Origin: Flavobacterium tyrosinilyticum
GTDB lineage: Bacteria; Bacteroidota; Bacteroidia; Flavobacteriales; Flavobacteriaceae
Length of the DNA stretch: 64,000 bases
Assembly (NCBI RefSeq): GCF_023656565.1
Contig: NZ_JAMOKG010000001.1
Span: 998,456 to 1,062,455, forward strand
Direction of reading: 5' to 3'
Below are positions 8,504 to 16,890 of the stretch, one piece after another; the stretch's first letter is position 1, and each line of letters opens with the position of its first letter. The translations under genes were made by a program, and so were the position numbers. The notes beneath the pieces were generated by a model. That model ran no database searches, was not told where the DNA came from, and saw only the letters and a program-made list of their open reading frames with translations.

Positions 8504-9184
8504 CTATTTCATACTCAAAGTTTCACTCTTAAACCTTTTCATTAAAGTATTTGCTTTTTCATTTTCATTTATTGCTTTTAAGGACTGTGCATATCTATAA
8601 TAATAAATAACCTCCAAATCTTTAGCTTCTTCAAATAATTGCGTGTAATAGCCCGCCGCGGCGCTTAGATTGCCTTCAAAATAAAAACGATCGGCTACTT
8701 TTTTCAGCATGTCGATAGATTTATACCCTTTATCAATAACTTTTTCGTACGTGTCAACCATATTAACGGTTACATATTTTGAAGTTGTCGGAGCGGGAGC
8801 TGTAATTTCGACTTTAACGGGCTCTACAGAGACAGACGAACTTGCAGCAAGCGTTTTGGTCTCTATTGCATTTGGAGCTACCTTAGGTTTTCTTTTTACA
8901 TAATTCGGAATTACTGTTCTAGTATTGTTTGGCCCGAGATCGTAAGTGTCGACCATGTCCAATTTGGAAACTTGGTAGGTAATAATTCTACCTCCAAAAA
9001 GTTTATTTATTCTCTCTTCTACATAATAAGATTGAATGACCAAATCATCATTAGAAAGACTATCCGTCAAAAGTGTCGTTTTTCCTGTTGCTGGAGAAGC
9101 GGAGGCATGGTTGGTGCGCTGAGCAAAACAGCCGAGAGAAAATACGAACGCAAGTGTACATAAAATTGCTTCATACTTTTTCAT
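8504..9184 (-). CDS. Secreted protein with a TPR-like C terminus
   Basis: A 226-residue protein with a signal peptide (LAFVFSLGCFAQ). Its middle is low complexity, rich in Ser, Val, Pro and Thr (residues about 85-135). The C-terminal 80 residues look like two TPR-type helix pairs (YEKVIDKGYKSIDMLKKVAD, AAAGYYTQLFEEA). This part resembles the N-terminal TPR segment of the OmpA-family periplasmic proteins of Flavobacteriia linked to type 9 secretion and gliding, but the peptidoglycan-binding OmpA domain is absent. It may be a truncated or stand-alone relative. No partner gene is nearby, and the function is not known. Confidence 0.7.
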   Translation of the reverse strand: MKKYEAILCTLAFVFSLGCFAQRTNHASASPATGKTTLLTDSLSNDDLVIQSYYVEERINKLFGGRIITYQVSKLDMVDTYDLGPNNTRTVIPNYVKRKPKVAPNAIETKTLAASSSVSVEPVKVEITAPAPTTSKYVTVNMVDTYEKVIDKGYKSIDMLKKVADRFYFEGNLSAAAGYYTQLFEEAKDLEVIYYYRYAQSLKAINENEKANTLMKRFKSETLSMK

Positions 9185-9303
9185 GATTTTTGAATAAAAT
9201 TAGATGCCCCAATTAAAAAACTCAGCCTAAAGTTACTGATTTTCTTTTAGTTAGCTTTTATTCTGACCACGAATTACTTAGAAAACCGATAAAATACTTC
9301 TTT

Positions 9304-9582
9304 TTACCCATTTATCATTTGAACACAGGCTTTTTGTATTTCTTCGTCTGAAAATGGTTCTAGCGCTTTTGCTACCATTTTACTGGTTCTAATGCAACTT
9401 AGCATTTTAATTCGTAAAGAACGGCTGTCTCCGGATTCTGTTTCTAGAAGATGCTCAAAAATCTCGGTTAAGTATTCTGGATGATTTTTATATTCTCCGT
9501 CGAAACAAAGATCTGATACCAATCTCGCTACCGATTCTATTATTTTGTTTTGATTGGCATTGCTTTCGTTTTCTGTTTTCAT
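9304..9582 (-). CDS. Small hypothetical protein (92 aa)
   Basis: The product is mostly helical and acidic, with no signal peptide or membrane segment. It contains SVARLVSDLCFDGEYKNHPE and ends in a SDEEIQKACVQMING stretch. It is divergent to the XRE regulator gene, 178 bases away, and could be under that protein's control. I recognise no family. The codon pattern looks like that of its neighbours. Confidence 0.6.
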   Translation of the reverse strand: MKTENESNANQNKIIESVARLVSDLCFDGEYKNHPEYLTEIFEHLLETESGDSRSLRIKMLSCIRTSKMVAKALEPFSDEEIQKACVQMING

Positions 9583-9748
9583 GGCGTTTATTTATGGTTC
9601 TGATTACGAATAATTATTGTACGAAAAATTGTATTTTTGTTTCGGCTAAATAAACGATAGAATGCATTCTAACAAAATAGATCGTGATTTTATCTCACAA
9701 GCAAAAAGATTGTATTTTACTATATTCCTAATTTTTAAGGATTTTTAA

Positions 9749-9756
9749 TATCTTTG
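9749..9756 (+). promoter_or_regulatory. -7 element directly abutting the XRE gene start
   Basis: TATCTTTG (TAnnTTTG) ends only 4 bases before the ATG at 9761. If used, the transcript would start at or next to the start codon and be leaderless. No clear -33 TTG is at the right distance. Confidence 0.45.
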
Positions 9757-9760
9757 AAGT

Positions 9761-10156
9761 ATGAGCACAGCAACAAAACCAAAACATATCGGGAGAAACA
9801 TAAGCCGCATTCGTGAGCTTAGAGGAATGAAACAAGAAGCACTTGCCATCGCGATAGGTGTAAGCCAACAATATGTTTCTACGATTGAAGGAAGCGAAAA
9901 TGTTGACGATGAAAGACTAAACTCTATTGCAGAAGCTTTGGGAGTTTCGGCTGATGCAATTAAGAATTATAGCGACGAAGTTGTATTAAACAACATTCAA
10001 AATAACCACGAAGGTTCTGTTATTCATAGCGGACCAACTGTAAACCATAATTGTAACTTCAACCCGCTTGATAAAATTGTAGAACTTTATGAGCGTTTGG
10101 TTCAGGCTGAAAAGGATAAAGTAGAGTATTTGGAAAGGTTGATGAAGGGGAAGTGA
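9761..10156 (+). CDS. XRE-family helix-turn-helix regulator
   Basis: A 131-residue protein. The HTH_3 domain spans about residues 12-66: GRNISRIRELRGMKQEALAI, then the recognition helix region VSQQYVSTIEGSE. The linker has an odd Asn/His-rich stretch (NNIQNNHEGS, NHNCNFN). The C terminus is a charged helix (LYERLVQAEKDKVEYLERL) that could be a coiled coil for dimerisation. It is probably a DNA-binding repressor. Its target is not known; the divergent 92-aa gene and its own promoter are the obvious candidates. Confidence 0.85.
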   Translation: MSTATKPKHIGRNISRIRELRGMKQEALAIAIGVSQQYVSTIEGSENVDDERLNSIAEALGVSADAIKNYSDEVVLNNIQNNHEGSVIHSGPTVNHNCNFNPLDKIVELYERLVQAEKDKVEYLERLMKGK

Positions 10157-10208
10157 TCTAAAAAACAGCATGAGGTTTACATTATATACATCTTTAATTT
10201 GTTTTTTG

Positions 10209-10216
10209 TAAATTTG
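10209..10216 (+). promoter_or_regulatory. -7 element of the small-ORF/zeta-toxin pair
   Basis: TAAATTTG fits TAnnTTTG and lies 7 bases before the ATG at 10224. The mRNA leader would therefore be very short. A TTG lies about 10-14 bases upstream, which is closer than usual for -33. Confidence 0.5.
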
Positions 10217-10223
10217 CATCATT

Positions 10224-10388
10224 ATGAAAGATATTTCTAACACATCCGAAAGAGTACAATTTGCTTTAAAGCAAATGAGTAAAGTTATGCCTTCTGTAAA
10301 GAAGCAAGTGGCTGTTTATGAAAGAAACATAGCTTTAGGAAAAAATCAAAAAAATCCTCCAGTAGCTCCTCAATTTAAGAATGTCTAA
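10224..10388 (+). CDS. 54-aa candidate antitoxin or partner of a zeta-like toxin
   Basis: The frame begins MKDISNTSERVQFALKQMSK and ends in PPVAPQFKNV. It is basic and helical in the middle. Its stop codon overlaps the start of the next gene in the 8-base motif ATGTCTAA, which implies translational coupling. A -7 element stands just upstream and none is visible between the two genes. Position and size fit an antitoxin, but the sequence does not resemble the known epsilon antitoxin as I recall it, and it could instead be another accessory protein. It is easily missed because of its size. Confidence 0.65.
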   Translation: MKDISNTSERVQFALKQMSKVMPSVKKQVAVYERNIALGKNQKNPPVAPQFKNV

Positions 10389-10974
10389 ACCTATTTTGAC
10401 AGTCATTGCTGGATGCAATGGCTCTGGAAAATCTACTTTTTCTAAAGTACTTTCTCCTGAAAAGTTTACTCCCTTTGATTACGATTTCTATTTTTTAAAA
10501 TTTTACAACTCTTTATTCGATTCCGATATAAGAGAAGAGATGGCTCATAGCTTAGCATTTAATGAATTGGAAAATCAAATTAAAATAGCTATTGCCAATA
10601 AATCTAGTTTTTGTTATGAAACTAATTTCAATTCAACTCCTCTTCACTGGCCTGATATTTTTAAAAATAATGGATATGATTTACAACTTATTTTTCTATG
10701 CCTAAATTCAATTCAAGAGGCAAAGAAAAGAGTTGCTATTCGTGTAGAAAATGGGGGACACTTTGTTCCGGAAAATGAAATTGAAAGACGCTATCAAGAA
10801 GGATATGATAATCTCAATAAATTCTTTGATCATTTTGATTATGTTGACATATATGACTCTTCTGCATATAAGGAACAACCTTCGTATGTATTATCAATTG
10901 AATCAGGAAAAATTCAATCGATAAATTATGTGCCAGATTATTTAAAAGATTTGATACCTAATATAATTCCATAG
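10381..10974 (+). CDS. Zeta-toxin-like P-loop kinase
   Basis: This 197-residue protein has a Walker A motif at residues 10-18 (AGCNGSGKST). A helical insert follows, then FCYETNFNSTP (the strand after the P-loop core, as in zeta/UNAG kinase folds), LIFLCLNSIQEAKKRVAIRV and GGHFVPENEIERRYQEGYDN, an Arg-rich lid typical of this kinase group. Zeta toxins phosphorylate UDP-N-acetylglucosamine or related nucleotides; short chromosomal relatives are mostly uncharacterised. It overlaps the upstream 54-aa ORF by 8 bases. Its AT-rich composition and lone position suggest a mobile toxin-antitoxin unit. Confidence 0.8.
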   Translation: MSKPILTVIAGCNGSGKSTFSKVLSPEKFTPFDYDFYFLKFYNSLFDSDIREEMAHSLAFNELENQIKIAIANKSSFCYETNFNSTPLHWPDIFKNNGYDLQLIFLCLNSIQEAKKRVAIRVENGGHFVPENEIERRYQEGYDNLNKFFDHFDYVDIYDSSAYKEQPSYVLSIESGKIQSINYVPDYLKDLIPNIIP

Positions 10975-10982
10975 AACAAAAA

Positions 10983-11016
10983 AAAAGCGCCGCAATCCAA
11001 AGATTACGGCGCTTTT
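10983..11016. terminator. Bidirectional terminator between convergent genes
   Basis: AAAAGCGCCG-AATC pairs with GATT-CGGCGCTTTT. It lies between the zeta-like gene (plus) and the C1 peptidase (minus), flanked by an A-run and a T-run. Confidence 0.85.
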
Positions 11017-11042
11017 CTATTTAATTAAAACTCTACGGTTAA

Positions 11043-12239
11043 TTAAACCCCTAATTTCTTAGCAATTTCAGCAGGAATTCCTCCTTTGTTTACTAGTAAT
11101 GCAGTAGTTTTATATTTTACGAAGTTCTTAGTTACAAACAAGAAACCTTTGTAGTCGTTTGTTTCTCCCCAAGAATTTTTTACGATATAGTATTCTTTTC
11201 CAGTTTGATCTTTTGCAAGACCAATAATGTGCATTCCGTGGTCGTCTGTTGTAGTGTAGTTATCAAACGCAGCCTGACGCATTTCTGGAGTAATTTCTGG
11301 TTCTGCTTTTGGTCCGTTAAACATGTCTGCTTTTTCTTCAGCTGTCATGTCGTCGAATTTTTTAGATGCTACATACGCTACACCGTTTTTCCAGCTAAAG
11401 CTTTTCTCGCTAACATCTGTTGCCCAAGCTACAGTGTATCCTTTTTTAAGTGCATTGTCGATAACGTCTGTCATATCGTTTACTTTTACGTTGTAAACTT
11501 GATCCAATGACCAGTTGTCTGGCACCATCATCGTTGTTTTTTGGTAGTATGGAGCGTTTGTAAAAGATGACATTTCTACGTAATCATCTGGGTTAATGCC
11601 TACTACTTCTTTAGCAAAAGTTTGTGGCGTATAGTTTTTCCCTTTGTAAGTAAAGCTATCTGGCACTTTTCCTAAGTAAGAATCAATAACTGCTGCGTAC
11701 GCTTTTTGCCAGTTTGGAGTCAATTCTCCGTTCGGGTTTTTCACCACTGCTGCAAGAACACTTTCCATAAGAGCTCCCATTTCGGCAAATTTGTTTTTGT
11801 CTGTTCCGTAGTTTAATCCTGTATAAACTTCTCTTGGTACAGTTCCGTATTTTTTATACATATTAATTACATCGTGAAGAGCACCTCCGTCACCAAGCGT
11901 AATTGCTCCGTGCATACGAACATAGTTTACCCCCTTTTCTACATACACGTTTCTTGCAGAATAAATTTGAGAAAGCTCAACTGGCTGTTTTCCTAAACGA
12001 ATCATTTCTGACTCTAAGAATGAGTTTGTTGAGTAACTCCAGCAAGTTCCAGATGATCCTTGAGATTTTACCGATGTTGTACCTAGGTTAATTACTTCTG
12101 TAAATTTGAAGTTCTCTTTACTTTTGTCGCTTGCATTTAGTTTAAGTGAATTTACTAAAATGTCTTGCGCAAAACAGCCTGCAGTTCCAGCCAAAAATAC
12201 TGAAGCAGCAAACACTGATTTGAATGAAAATGTATTCAT
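11043..12239 (-). CDS. Secreted C1 family peptidase (bleomycin hydrolase/PepC-like)
   Basis: A 398-residue papain-fold protease with a signal peptide (VFLAGTAGCFAQ). The catalytic Cys is residue 66 in QGSSGTCWSYS. The catalytic His lies in DDHGMHIIGLA and the Asn in YIVKNSWGE, so the whole triad is present. The layout (Cys early, long insert, His-Asn late) is that of aminopeptidase C/bleomycin hydrolase. The signal peptide places it in the periplasm or outside the cell, unlike the cytoplasmic E. coli-type enzyme. It is flanked by terminators on both sides, so it is transcribed alone. Confidence 0.92.
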   Translation of the reverse strand: MNTFSFKSVFAASVFLAGTAGCFAQDILVNSLKLNASDKSKENFKFTEVINLGTTSVKSQGSSGTCWSYSTNSFLESEMIRLGKQPVELSQIYSARNVYVEKGVNYVRMHGAITLGDGGALHDVINMYKKYGTVPREVYTGLNYGTDKNKFAEMGALMESVLAAVVKNPNGELTPNWQKAYAAVIDSYLGKVPDSFTYKGKNYTPQTFAKEVVGINPDDYVEMSSFTNAPYYQKTTMMVPDNWSLDQVYNVKVNDMTDVIDNALKKGYTVAWATDVSEKSFSWKNGVAYVASKKFDDMTAEEKADMFNGPKAEPEITPEMRQAAFDNYTTTDDHGMHIIGLAKDQTGKEYYIVKNSWGETNDYKGFLFVTKNFVKYKTTALLVNKGGIPAEIAKKLGV

Positions 12240-12376
12240 AATTTATGTTTAAGATTTAACAAAATTAGTCTCCAATGTTTCCAATTTGTTACAAAACAAT
12301 TAAATATTATACAATTTGTGTAATGTTTAGTTGTTAATGTTTTCTTAACGGCATTAATTATTAAGGCATTTAACAC

Positions 12377-12410
12377 AAAAAGCCTCCATAACGTATTATT
12401 GAGGCTTTTT
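12377..12410. terminator. Bidirectional terminator
   Basis: AAAAAGCCTC pairs with GAGGCTTTTT around a 14-nt loop. It lies downstream of no plus-strand gene, so it probably isolates the C1 peptidase promoter from the next minus-strand gene. Confidence 0.8.
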
Positions 12411-12460
12411 GCGTTTATTAATTTATAAATTAACTTCTTACAAGTTTTTTTCTTCTAAAA

Positions 12461-13621
12461 CTATCGCATCCAGTTGCTTCCAAAAACAATATAGTAGGCC
12501 CACTCTTCTGGCCCTCTGGCAACGTCTACTCCCATTCGGAGCTTAAACTTTCTGGCAATGAGATATCTAAAGCCTGTTCCGTAGCTGTAGACAATGGGTT
12601 TGGCAAAGGCCTGATCCCAATCGTTAAAGGCGCTGGCAAGACCTCCGTAACCCATTAAGCTCCATCGTCTGTAGAGATCCCATCTAAATTCTAACTCGCT
12701 CACAATACTGGTGTTTCCCATGTATCTCGCCGCTGGAATTCCACGCATATTAATTCCTGGTTTTAAATAAAAAGGCGGACTCCCCAACGCCTGCTCCCCT
12801 TCAATCCTGAGTCCGCCAATTAGTGTTTTGGCCAGAGGATAATATCCAATCGCCGAAAAGTTAATACGCCAAGCCTGATAATCGCTTCCCAGCGCTTTAT
12901 CTGACCAGAAAAAATCGGACTGAAGCCGTATTCCTTTATCTGGCGTAAATATATTGTCACGTCCATCAAACTGGAGCGCGGCTCCAAGCTGACTTATGGT
13001 ACTTTTTATGTCTTTTGGGTCTACAAATGGCGGCGGAAGATTAAAGTCGGGCAGGTTTATTTTTGAGTTTAAAAACAAATACTGAGGTCCTACACTCCAT
13101 TTGGCATTATTAAACTGTTTGAGCCATTGTGTATAAAAAATAGTCGATTTAAAGTTCAATTTAAATTCCTCGTCTTTCTGATTGGGCAAGTTATTGGCAT
13201 AAAAGGATAAATTCATATCGCCATAAGCCGCAAAAGCCCTGTAGAGAATTTTAGGTTTTACCAATGTTGCAGAACGAAAAGCGCCCACCATCCAGCTTTT
13301 GTTGGCCGTATACATTCCAAGTCCTCCTGTAATATCTGGATTTACAAATCGTTTTCTTCCGTCTGCTTCAATAACAGGAGCGCGTTTTTTGAGGAAAATT
13401 GGTGCAACTGCCGCTCCAAATCCTCCAACAGCGGGTTCTGTAATTATGGTTGGCACAACTATAAATCCGTTGGCATAAATAAGAAAGTCGCTTAAATCAA
13501 AAGCTCCGTCTAGCGAATCTTTTAAAACTGCATGGTGTTTTTGTGCATTTAAAACATTAAACGATAGAATTATACAAAGCAAAAACAGAACGCTTTTTAT
13601 TGTTGTTTTTTTGTTTTCCAT
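12461..13621 (-). CDS. BamA/TamA-family outer membrane beta-barrel protein
   Basis: A 386-residue protein with a signal peptide (SVLFLLCIILSFNVLNAQ). Alternating beta strands lead to a C-terminal region with RGIPAARYMGN (a surface-antigen D15-like RG-P loop) and the final strand GPEEWAYYIVFGSNWMR. No POTRA repeats are present, so it is barrel-only and not the essential BamA. Similar stand-alone barrels occur beside lipid or hydrophobic-compound genes in Bacteroidota. It may belong with the next upstream gene, another outer-membrane protein 56 bases away. Confidence 0.78.
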   Translation of the reverse strand: MENKKTTIKSVLFLLCIILSFNVLNAQKHHAVLKDSLDGAFDLSDFLIYANGFIVVPTIITEPAVGGFGAAVAPIFLKKRAPVIEADGRKRFVNPDITGGLGMYTANKSWMVGAFRSATLVKPKILYRAFAAYGDMNLSFYANNLPNQKDEEFKLNFKSTIFYTQWLKQFNNAKWSVGPQYLFLNSKINLPDFNLPPPFVDPKDIKSTISQLGAALQFDGRDNIFTPDKGIRLQSDFFWSDKALGSDYQAWRINFSAIGYYPLAKTLIGGLRIEGEQALGSPPFYLKPGINMRGIPAARYMGNTSIVSELEFRWDLYRRWSLMGYGGLASAFNDWDQAFAKPIVYSYGTGFRYLIARKFKLRMGVDVARGPEEWAYYIVFGSNWMR

Positions 13622-13677
13622 ATAGTGTTTATCGTTTTAGATTTAAATTTTCACTTCGTCAAAAAAATCTCCAGCAA

Positions 13678-14646
13678 TTATTTTTTCTTAAAACTAAATA
13701 CGTGTGCCAGCGTAATAAAGAAAGTATTTCCCTGAAATCTATTTACTGCATTTACTTCGCCAATCCATCTAAAACCTGCCGAGGTCATACAGCCAAGATG
13801 CAAGTAATTTACCTCAGCGCCTAGTCCGCCCACTCGATCTTTGTCGGGTTCAACAACCAAAATGCTTCCTACTGGAATTTTATCGTCTGAAACTTTATAT
13901 TGCAAGTAATAAATCAACCCTGCATTGAATATGCCTTTTGGAGCCGTTTTTTCGGCATTCATACAATAAAATGTTTTTCCTAAACCACCTTCAATGCTTA
14001 AAATATCTCCTGTTTTTATATCGGTGTCTTTCTTTTTTCCATTAATCTCATAGGAAGCCAAAGCAGAAAAATGAAATGTTTTTTTATCATTAAAAAATAA
14101 AGTTGTCCCTGCCGAAAACTCATTCATAAACATTCCTAAACCGCTATTATCGCTAGCTCCAAGTTCATACTTTCCTGTTGGCATATACAATTGGTAACTG
14201 AATACAAAATCGGCTCTTTTATTGTGCCAGCCTAACTGAACGGGCTGTATGTACATATCTGTAAAAGCAAAATTGCTTTTAGAATCTACATAACTTCCTT
14301 GAATAGTATTAGACGCTCCAGCCAACAGAATTGTAGCACCGTAATTGGCACCTAGAATTTTAAAATCAGTTACATAATTGGCTCCAGCACCAGTAATAAA
14401 CATGGTAAGATCTGGATTGCCCATTTTATCTCCGTCAGCATTTCTTAAAGAAGATGCGCTATAAATATAACCTGGAATGTAGACGCTCAACGTTTTCTCT
14501 GGAGCCTGAGTTCCAGATTGGAGGCCCATTGCACCCAAAATATGTCCGCCTTTTAATTGAGCATTACCACAAAAAGAAATCAATAAAAGCATCGCTGCAT
14601 ATATTGATCGGAATGTTTGTATTGAAAAAATTTTTTTTGCCTTCAT
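13678..14646 (-). CDS. Outer membrane protein, meta-pathway/SphA-type transporter family
   Basis: A 322-residue protein with a signal peptide (MLLLISFCGNAQ) and an antiparallel beta pattern. It resembles the family annotated as protein involved in meta-pathway of phenol degradation (Phenol_MetA_deg): KGGHILGAMGLQSGTQAPEK at the start, FSYQLYMPTGKYELGA in the middle and NVFSFKKK-type ending. Members are thought to be porin-like channels for hydrophobic or aromatic compounds. Together with the 270-aa porin-like gene at 19.8-20.6 kb it suggests uptake of such substrates. The family call is moderate and the substrate unknown. Confidence 0.65.
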   Translation of the reverse strand: MKAKKIFSIQTFRSIYAAMLLLISFCGNAQLKGGHILGAMGLQSGTQAPEKTLSVYIPGYIYSASSLRNADGDKMGNPDLTMFITGAGANYVTDFKILGANYGATILLAGASNTIQGSYVDSKSNFAFTDMYIQPVQLGWHNKRADFVFSYQLYMPTGKYELGASDNSGLGMFMNEFSAGTTLFFNDKKTFHFSALASYEINGKKKDTDIKTGDILSIEGGLGKTFYCMNAEKTAPKGIFNAGLIYYLQYKVSDDKIPVGSILVVEPDKDRVGGLGAEVNYLHLGCMTSAGFRWIGEVNAVNRFQGNTFFITLAHVFSFKKK

Positions 14647-14717
14647 GCTGAAATGTTTTAAAATAAATTAAGACTTTACAACCGCTGTCAACAACGCTAT
14701 TTTGGAAGGGGATAATT

Positions 14718-15893
14718 TTATTTAAAATAATACGCTCCTTTATGATCCGGATTTATTCGTATGGTTTTAAAATATTCTGAGGGAGATTTTCCAGTATGTT
14801 TTATAAAAGCTCTAAAACAAGTTGTTCGGGATTTAAAACCAGAACCCCAAGCCATACCTTCTAAGGATAAGTCTTTCCACTCGGGATCGTTTATTTTATC
14901 TTTAAAATATTCAATCCTTTTAAGATTAACATAATCCTGAAAATGAAGACCAAATTCGGAATTAATCAAATTGGATAAATGATGTACCGATATTCCTGTT
15001 TCTTCAGCCAAATCTCTTATTACAAAATCCTTTTTTAAGAATAGATTTTTAGAGTTTAACTCATAATCTAATTTTAAAAGGTATTCTTCTCTTTTTTCAA
15101 GAGTCAGTTCGTTTGCAATTGGAAGCGTATTCTTTGTTTCTTTTGTTTTTACCACTAATGTATTGTCGACAACAAAATCGAATGACTCTTCTTCGTCATG
15201 AAAGATTTGAGGTTTGAAATAAAGCCAACCGACCGTGAAAAACAATACAGAAGAAATGAGAATGTAACACGAAAGATCTGTGGTCTCTACTTTTTGCAAT
15301 AAAAAATGATGCACAAAAAGTGTCGAAAATAAAAACAAAATCATGAGATTATATACTCTAATCCAGTTAATTACTTTATTATGATGAAATTGGTTTCCTG
15401 TAAATTTTTTCAGATCATAGTTTAAAATCAACATGGTTTGAAAAAAGACATAGAAAAGCCAAATCGTCAGTGTTAAAACAGAAAATGGATTTTTGATTAA
15501 TCCCGCAATATAATGGACCACTTTTATATTTGTATAACTTCCGACATAAACAACGAGCGTTAAAAAGAAATAAATAGCAAATGGTACAAAATGCAGCCAG
15601 TCGTATTTTCTGAAACTTTTATTTAATGATAAAATGTTTCTAACGTACAAAAATGAGCAAGGAGCGGTTAAAAATATAAACGCTTTTGTGATAGTAAATA
15701 GATCTGGGAAATTTTTAAATAAATTGGCCGACAAATAAAAATTGTAGATACTTACCAACGCAAGACTCAATAAGAACATTCCCAAAAAGAAACTCTTTGA
15801 ATAGTTTTTTTTGGAAAATAAAACCATAATTGCAGTAGCCAGGCCAGCAATTGTGGCTATAAAAAAGAAAAGGGAAAGTAAAATATCGATCAT
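14718..15893 (-). CDS. Membrane-anchored AraC-family transcriptional regulator
   Basis: A 391-residue protein. The first 230 residues have about seven hydrophobic segments with no periplasmic domain. An AraC/XylS domain follows (about residues 285-380): DLAEETGISVHHLSNLINSE is the first helix-turn-helix and GSGFKSRTTCFRAFIKHTGK the second, with PSEYFKTIR at the end. This 7TM-AraC layout is common in Flavobacteriia and is thought to sense membrane or hydrophobic signals. It lies within the sulfatase/porin region and is the only DNA-binding regulator there, so it is the best candidate controller of the locus. Confidence 0.88.
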   Translation of the reverse strand: MIDILLSLFFFIATIAGLATAIMVLFSKKNYSKSFFLGMFLLSLALVSIYNFYLSANLFKNFPDLFTITKAFIFLTAPCSFLYVRNILSLNKSFRKYDWLHFVPFAIYFFLTLVVYVGSYTNIKVVHYIAGLIKNPFSVLTLTIWLFYVFFQTMLILNYDLKKFTGNQFHHNKVINWIRVYNLMILFLFSTLFVHHFLLQKVETTDLSCYILISSVLFFTVGWLYFKPQIFHDEEESFDFVVDNTLVVKTKETKNTLPIANELTLEKREEYLLKLDYELNSKNLFLKKDFVIRDLAEETGISVHHLSNLINSEFGLHFQDYVNLKRIEYFKDKINDPEWKDLSLEGMAWGSGFKSRTTCFRAFIKHTGKSPSEYFKTIRINPDHKGAYYFK

Positions 15894-15946
15894 TTTTTTA
15901 AGCTTAAATTAGTAACAATTATTTTTCTTAAAATCTTAAAAATAGA

Positions 15947-15965
15947 ATACGATGGGGGGGCGTAT
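15947..15965. other. G-tract within a short inverted repeat upstream of the AraC gene
   Basis: ATACG and CGTAT flank ATGGGGGGG. A run of seven G in an AT-rich intergenic region, about 60 bases upstream of the regulator's start codon, is unusual. Such tracts can change length by slippage. Confidence 0.5.
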
Positions 15966-15979
15966 GCAGAAGTATAAAA

Positions 15980-16012
15980 CATTGTACTTGCCAGACTTTG
16001 GCAAGTACAATG
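15980..16012 (-). terminator. Hairpin downstream of the DUF4136 gene
   Basis: CATTGTACTTGCCA and its exact complement TGGCAAGTACAATG surround 5 bases (14-bp stem). On the minus strand it is followed by GTTTTATA, a short T-run, so it probably ends the DUF4136 transcript. Confidence 0.7.
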
Positions 16013-16023
16013 CTTGACTGTAG

Positions 16024-16602
16024 TTATTTTTTAACTGCTCCCGGAGGAAAACCAGTTAATATTTTTTTGATTGCATCGTTGATGAATTGTTCTGGATTGT
16101 CTGGTTTACTGTCAATTTCGGCATTTCCGATTCCCTGCCAAACCAGCTTATCTGTTTTTGAAGATACGATGTCTATAATTAATGATCCATCAACATAATC
16201 GTAAGAGTTAAATGTTGTGGTACCGCCACCCATCATAGCACCGCCACCCCAATATCCATACGGACGATACATTCCGCCATAGCCATAAAAATTACTATCG
16301 GCCGTTACTTGTGTTTTATTTTTTAAGATAGAAACGGCATTCACTTTTAAATCAGGATTGCTGGATTCTGTAAATCCTTTTGCTAGCATTTCATTTCGGA
16401 TTGCTTTTGCAACACGATCAACATTTAACTGATTTACTTGACCTTGCTGCGCTTTTAAGTCATAAACCGCAAAAGTTTTGTATTCGCTGAAGTTAGCAGA
16501 ATGATCATAATCAGTTGTAACTTTTACAGTTGGAGAGCAGCTGTAAAACAAACCCAAAAATAAGACTGGGAGTATACGAAGACTTGTTCTTTTAATATTC
16601 AT
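16024..16602 (-). CDS. DUF4136 lipoprotein
   Basis: A 192-residue protein with a lipoprotein signal (LPVLFLGLFYSCS, lipobox Cys). The DUF4136 pattern is clear: TVKVTTDYDHSANFSEYKTF at the start, a Tyr/Gly-rich centre (YGYGGMYRPYGYWGG), then DGSLIIDIVSSKTDKLVWQG and a PEQFINDAIKKILTGFPP ending. Members are outer-envelope lipoproteins of unknown function. It lies between the AraC regulator and the DUF2252 gene, with a 288-base gap upstream in which I see no gene or clear element. Confidence 0.85.
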   Translation of the reverse strand: MNIKRTSLRILPVLFLGLFYSCSPTVKVTTDYDHSANFSEYKTFAVYDLKAQQGQVNQLNVDRVAKAIRNEMLAKGFTESSNPDLKVNAVSILKNKTQVTADSNFYGYGGMYRPYGYWGGGAMMGGGTTTFNSYDYVDGSLIIDIVSSKTDKLVWQGIGNAEIDSKPDNPEQFINDAIKKILTGFPPGAVKK

Positions 16603-16890
16603 GTTGTGGTATTTATTAAATTAATAATTAAATCAGTTTAACTCGAATGTATTAAAATCGTAAAAATCTTGAACGGAGGGCAAAATGCATTTATAATTGT
16701 CAGTATGACACAAAGACTTACTAAACAATCACTTACATCACTCTCAAAGATAAATCATTTTATTTAATTAACAGTATTAAATAAATAAAATCTTACTTTA
16801 TCATTTTTTAACCTATTTTGTTCAAAATTTTAAGATTGTTTAAAGTTCTATTTACCTTGTACAGCTACATCATTATCTGTATGATGCTTA

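Noticed and set aside
12461..13621. Essential BamA
   Set aside because: It is only 386 residues and lacks POTRA domains.
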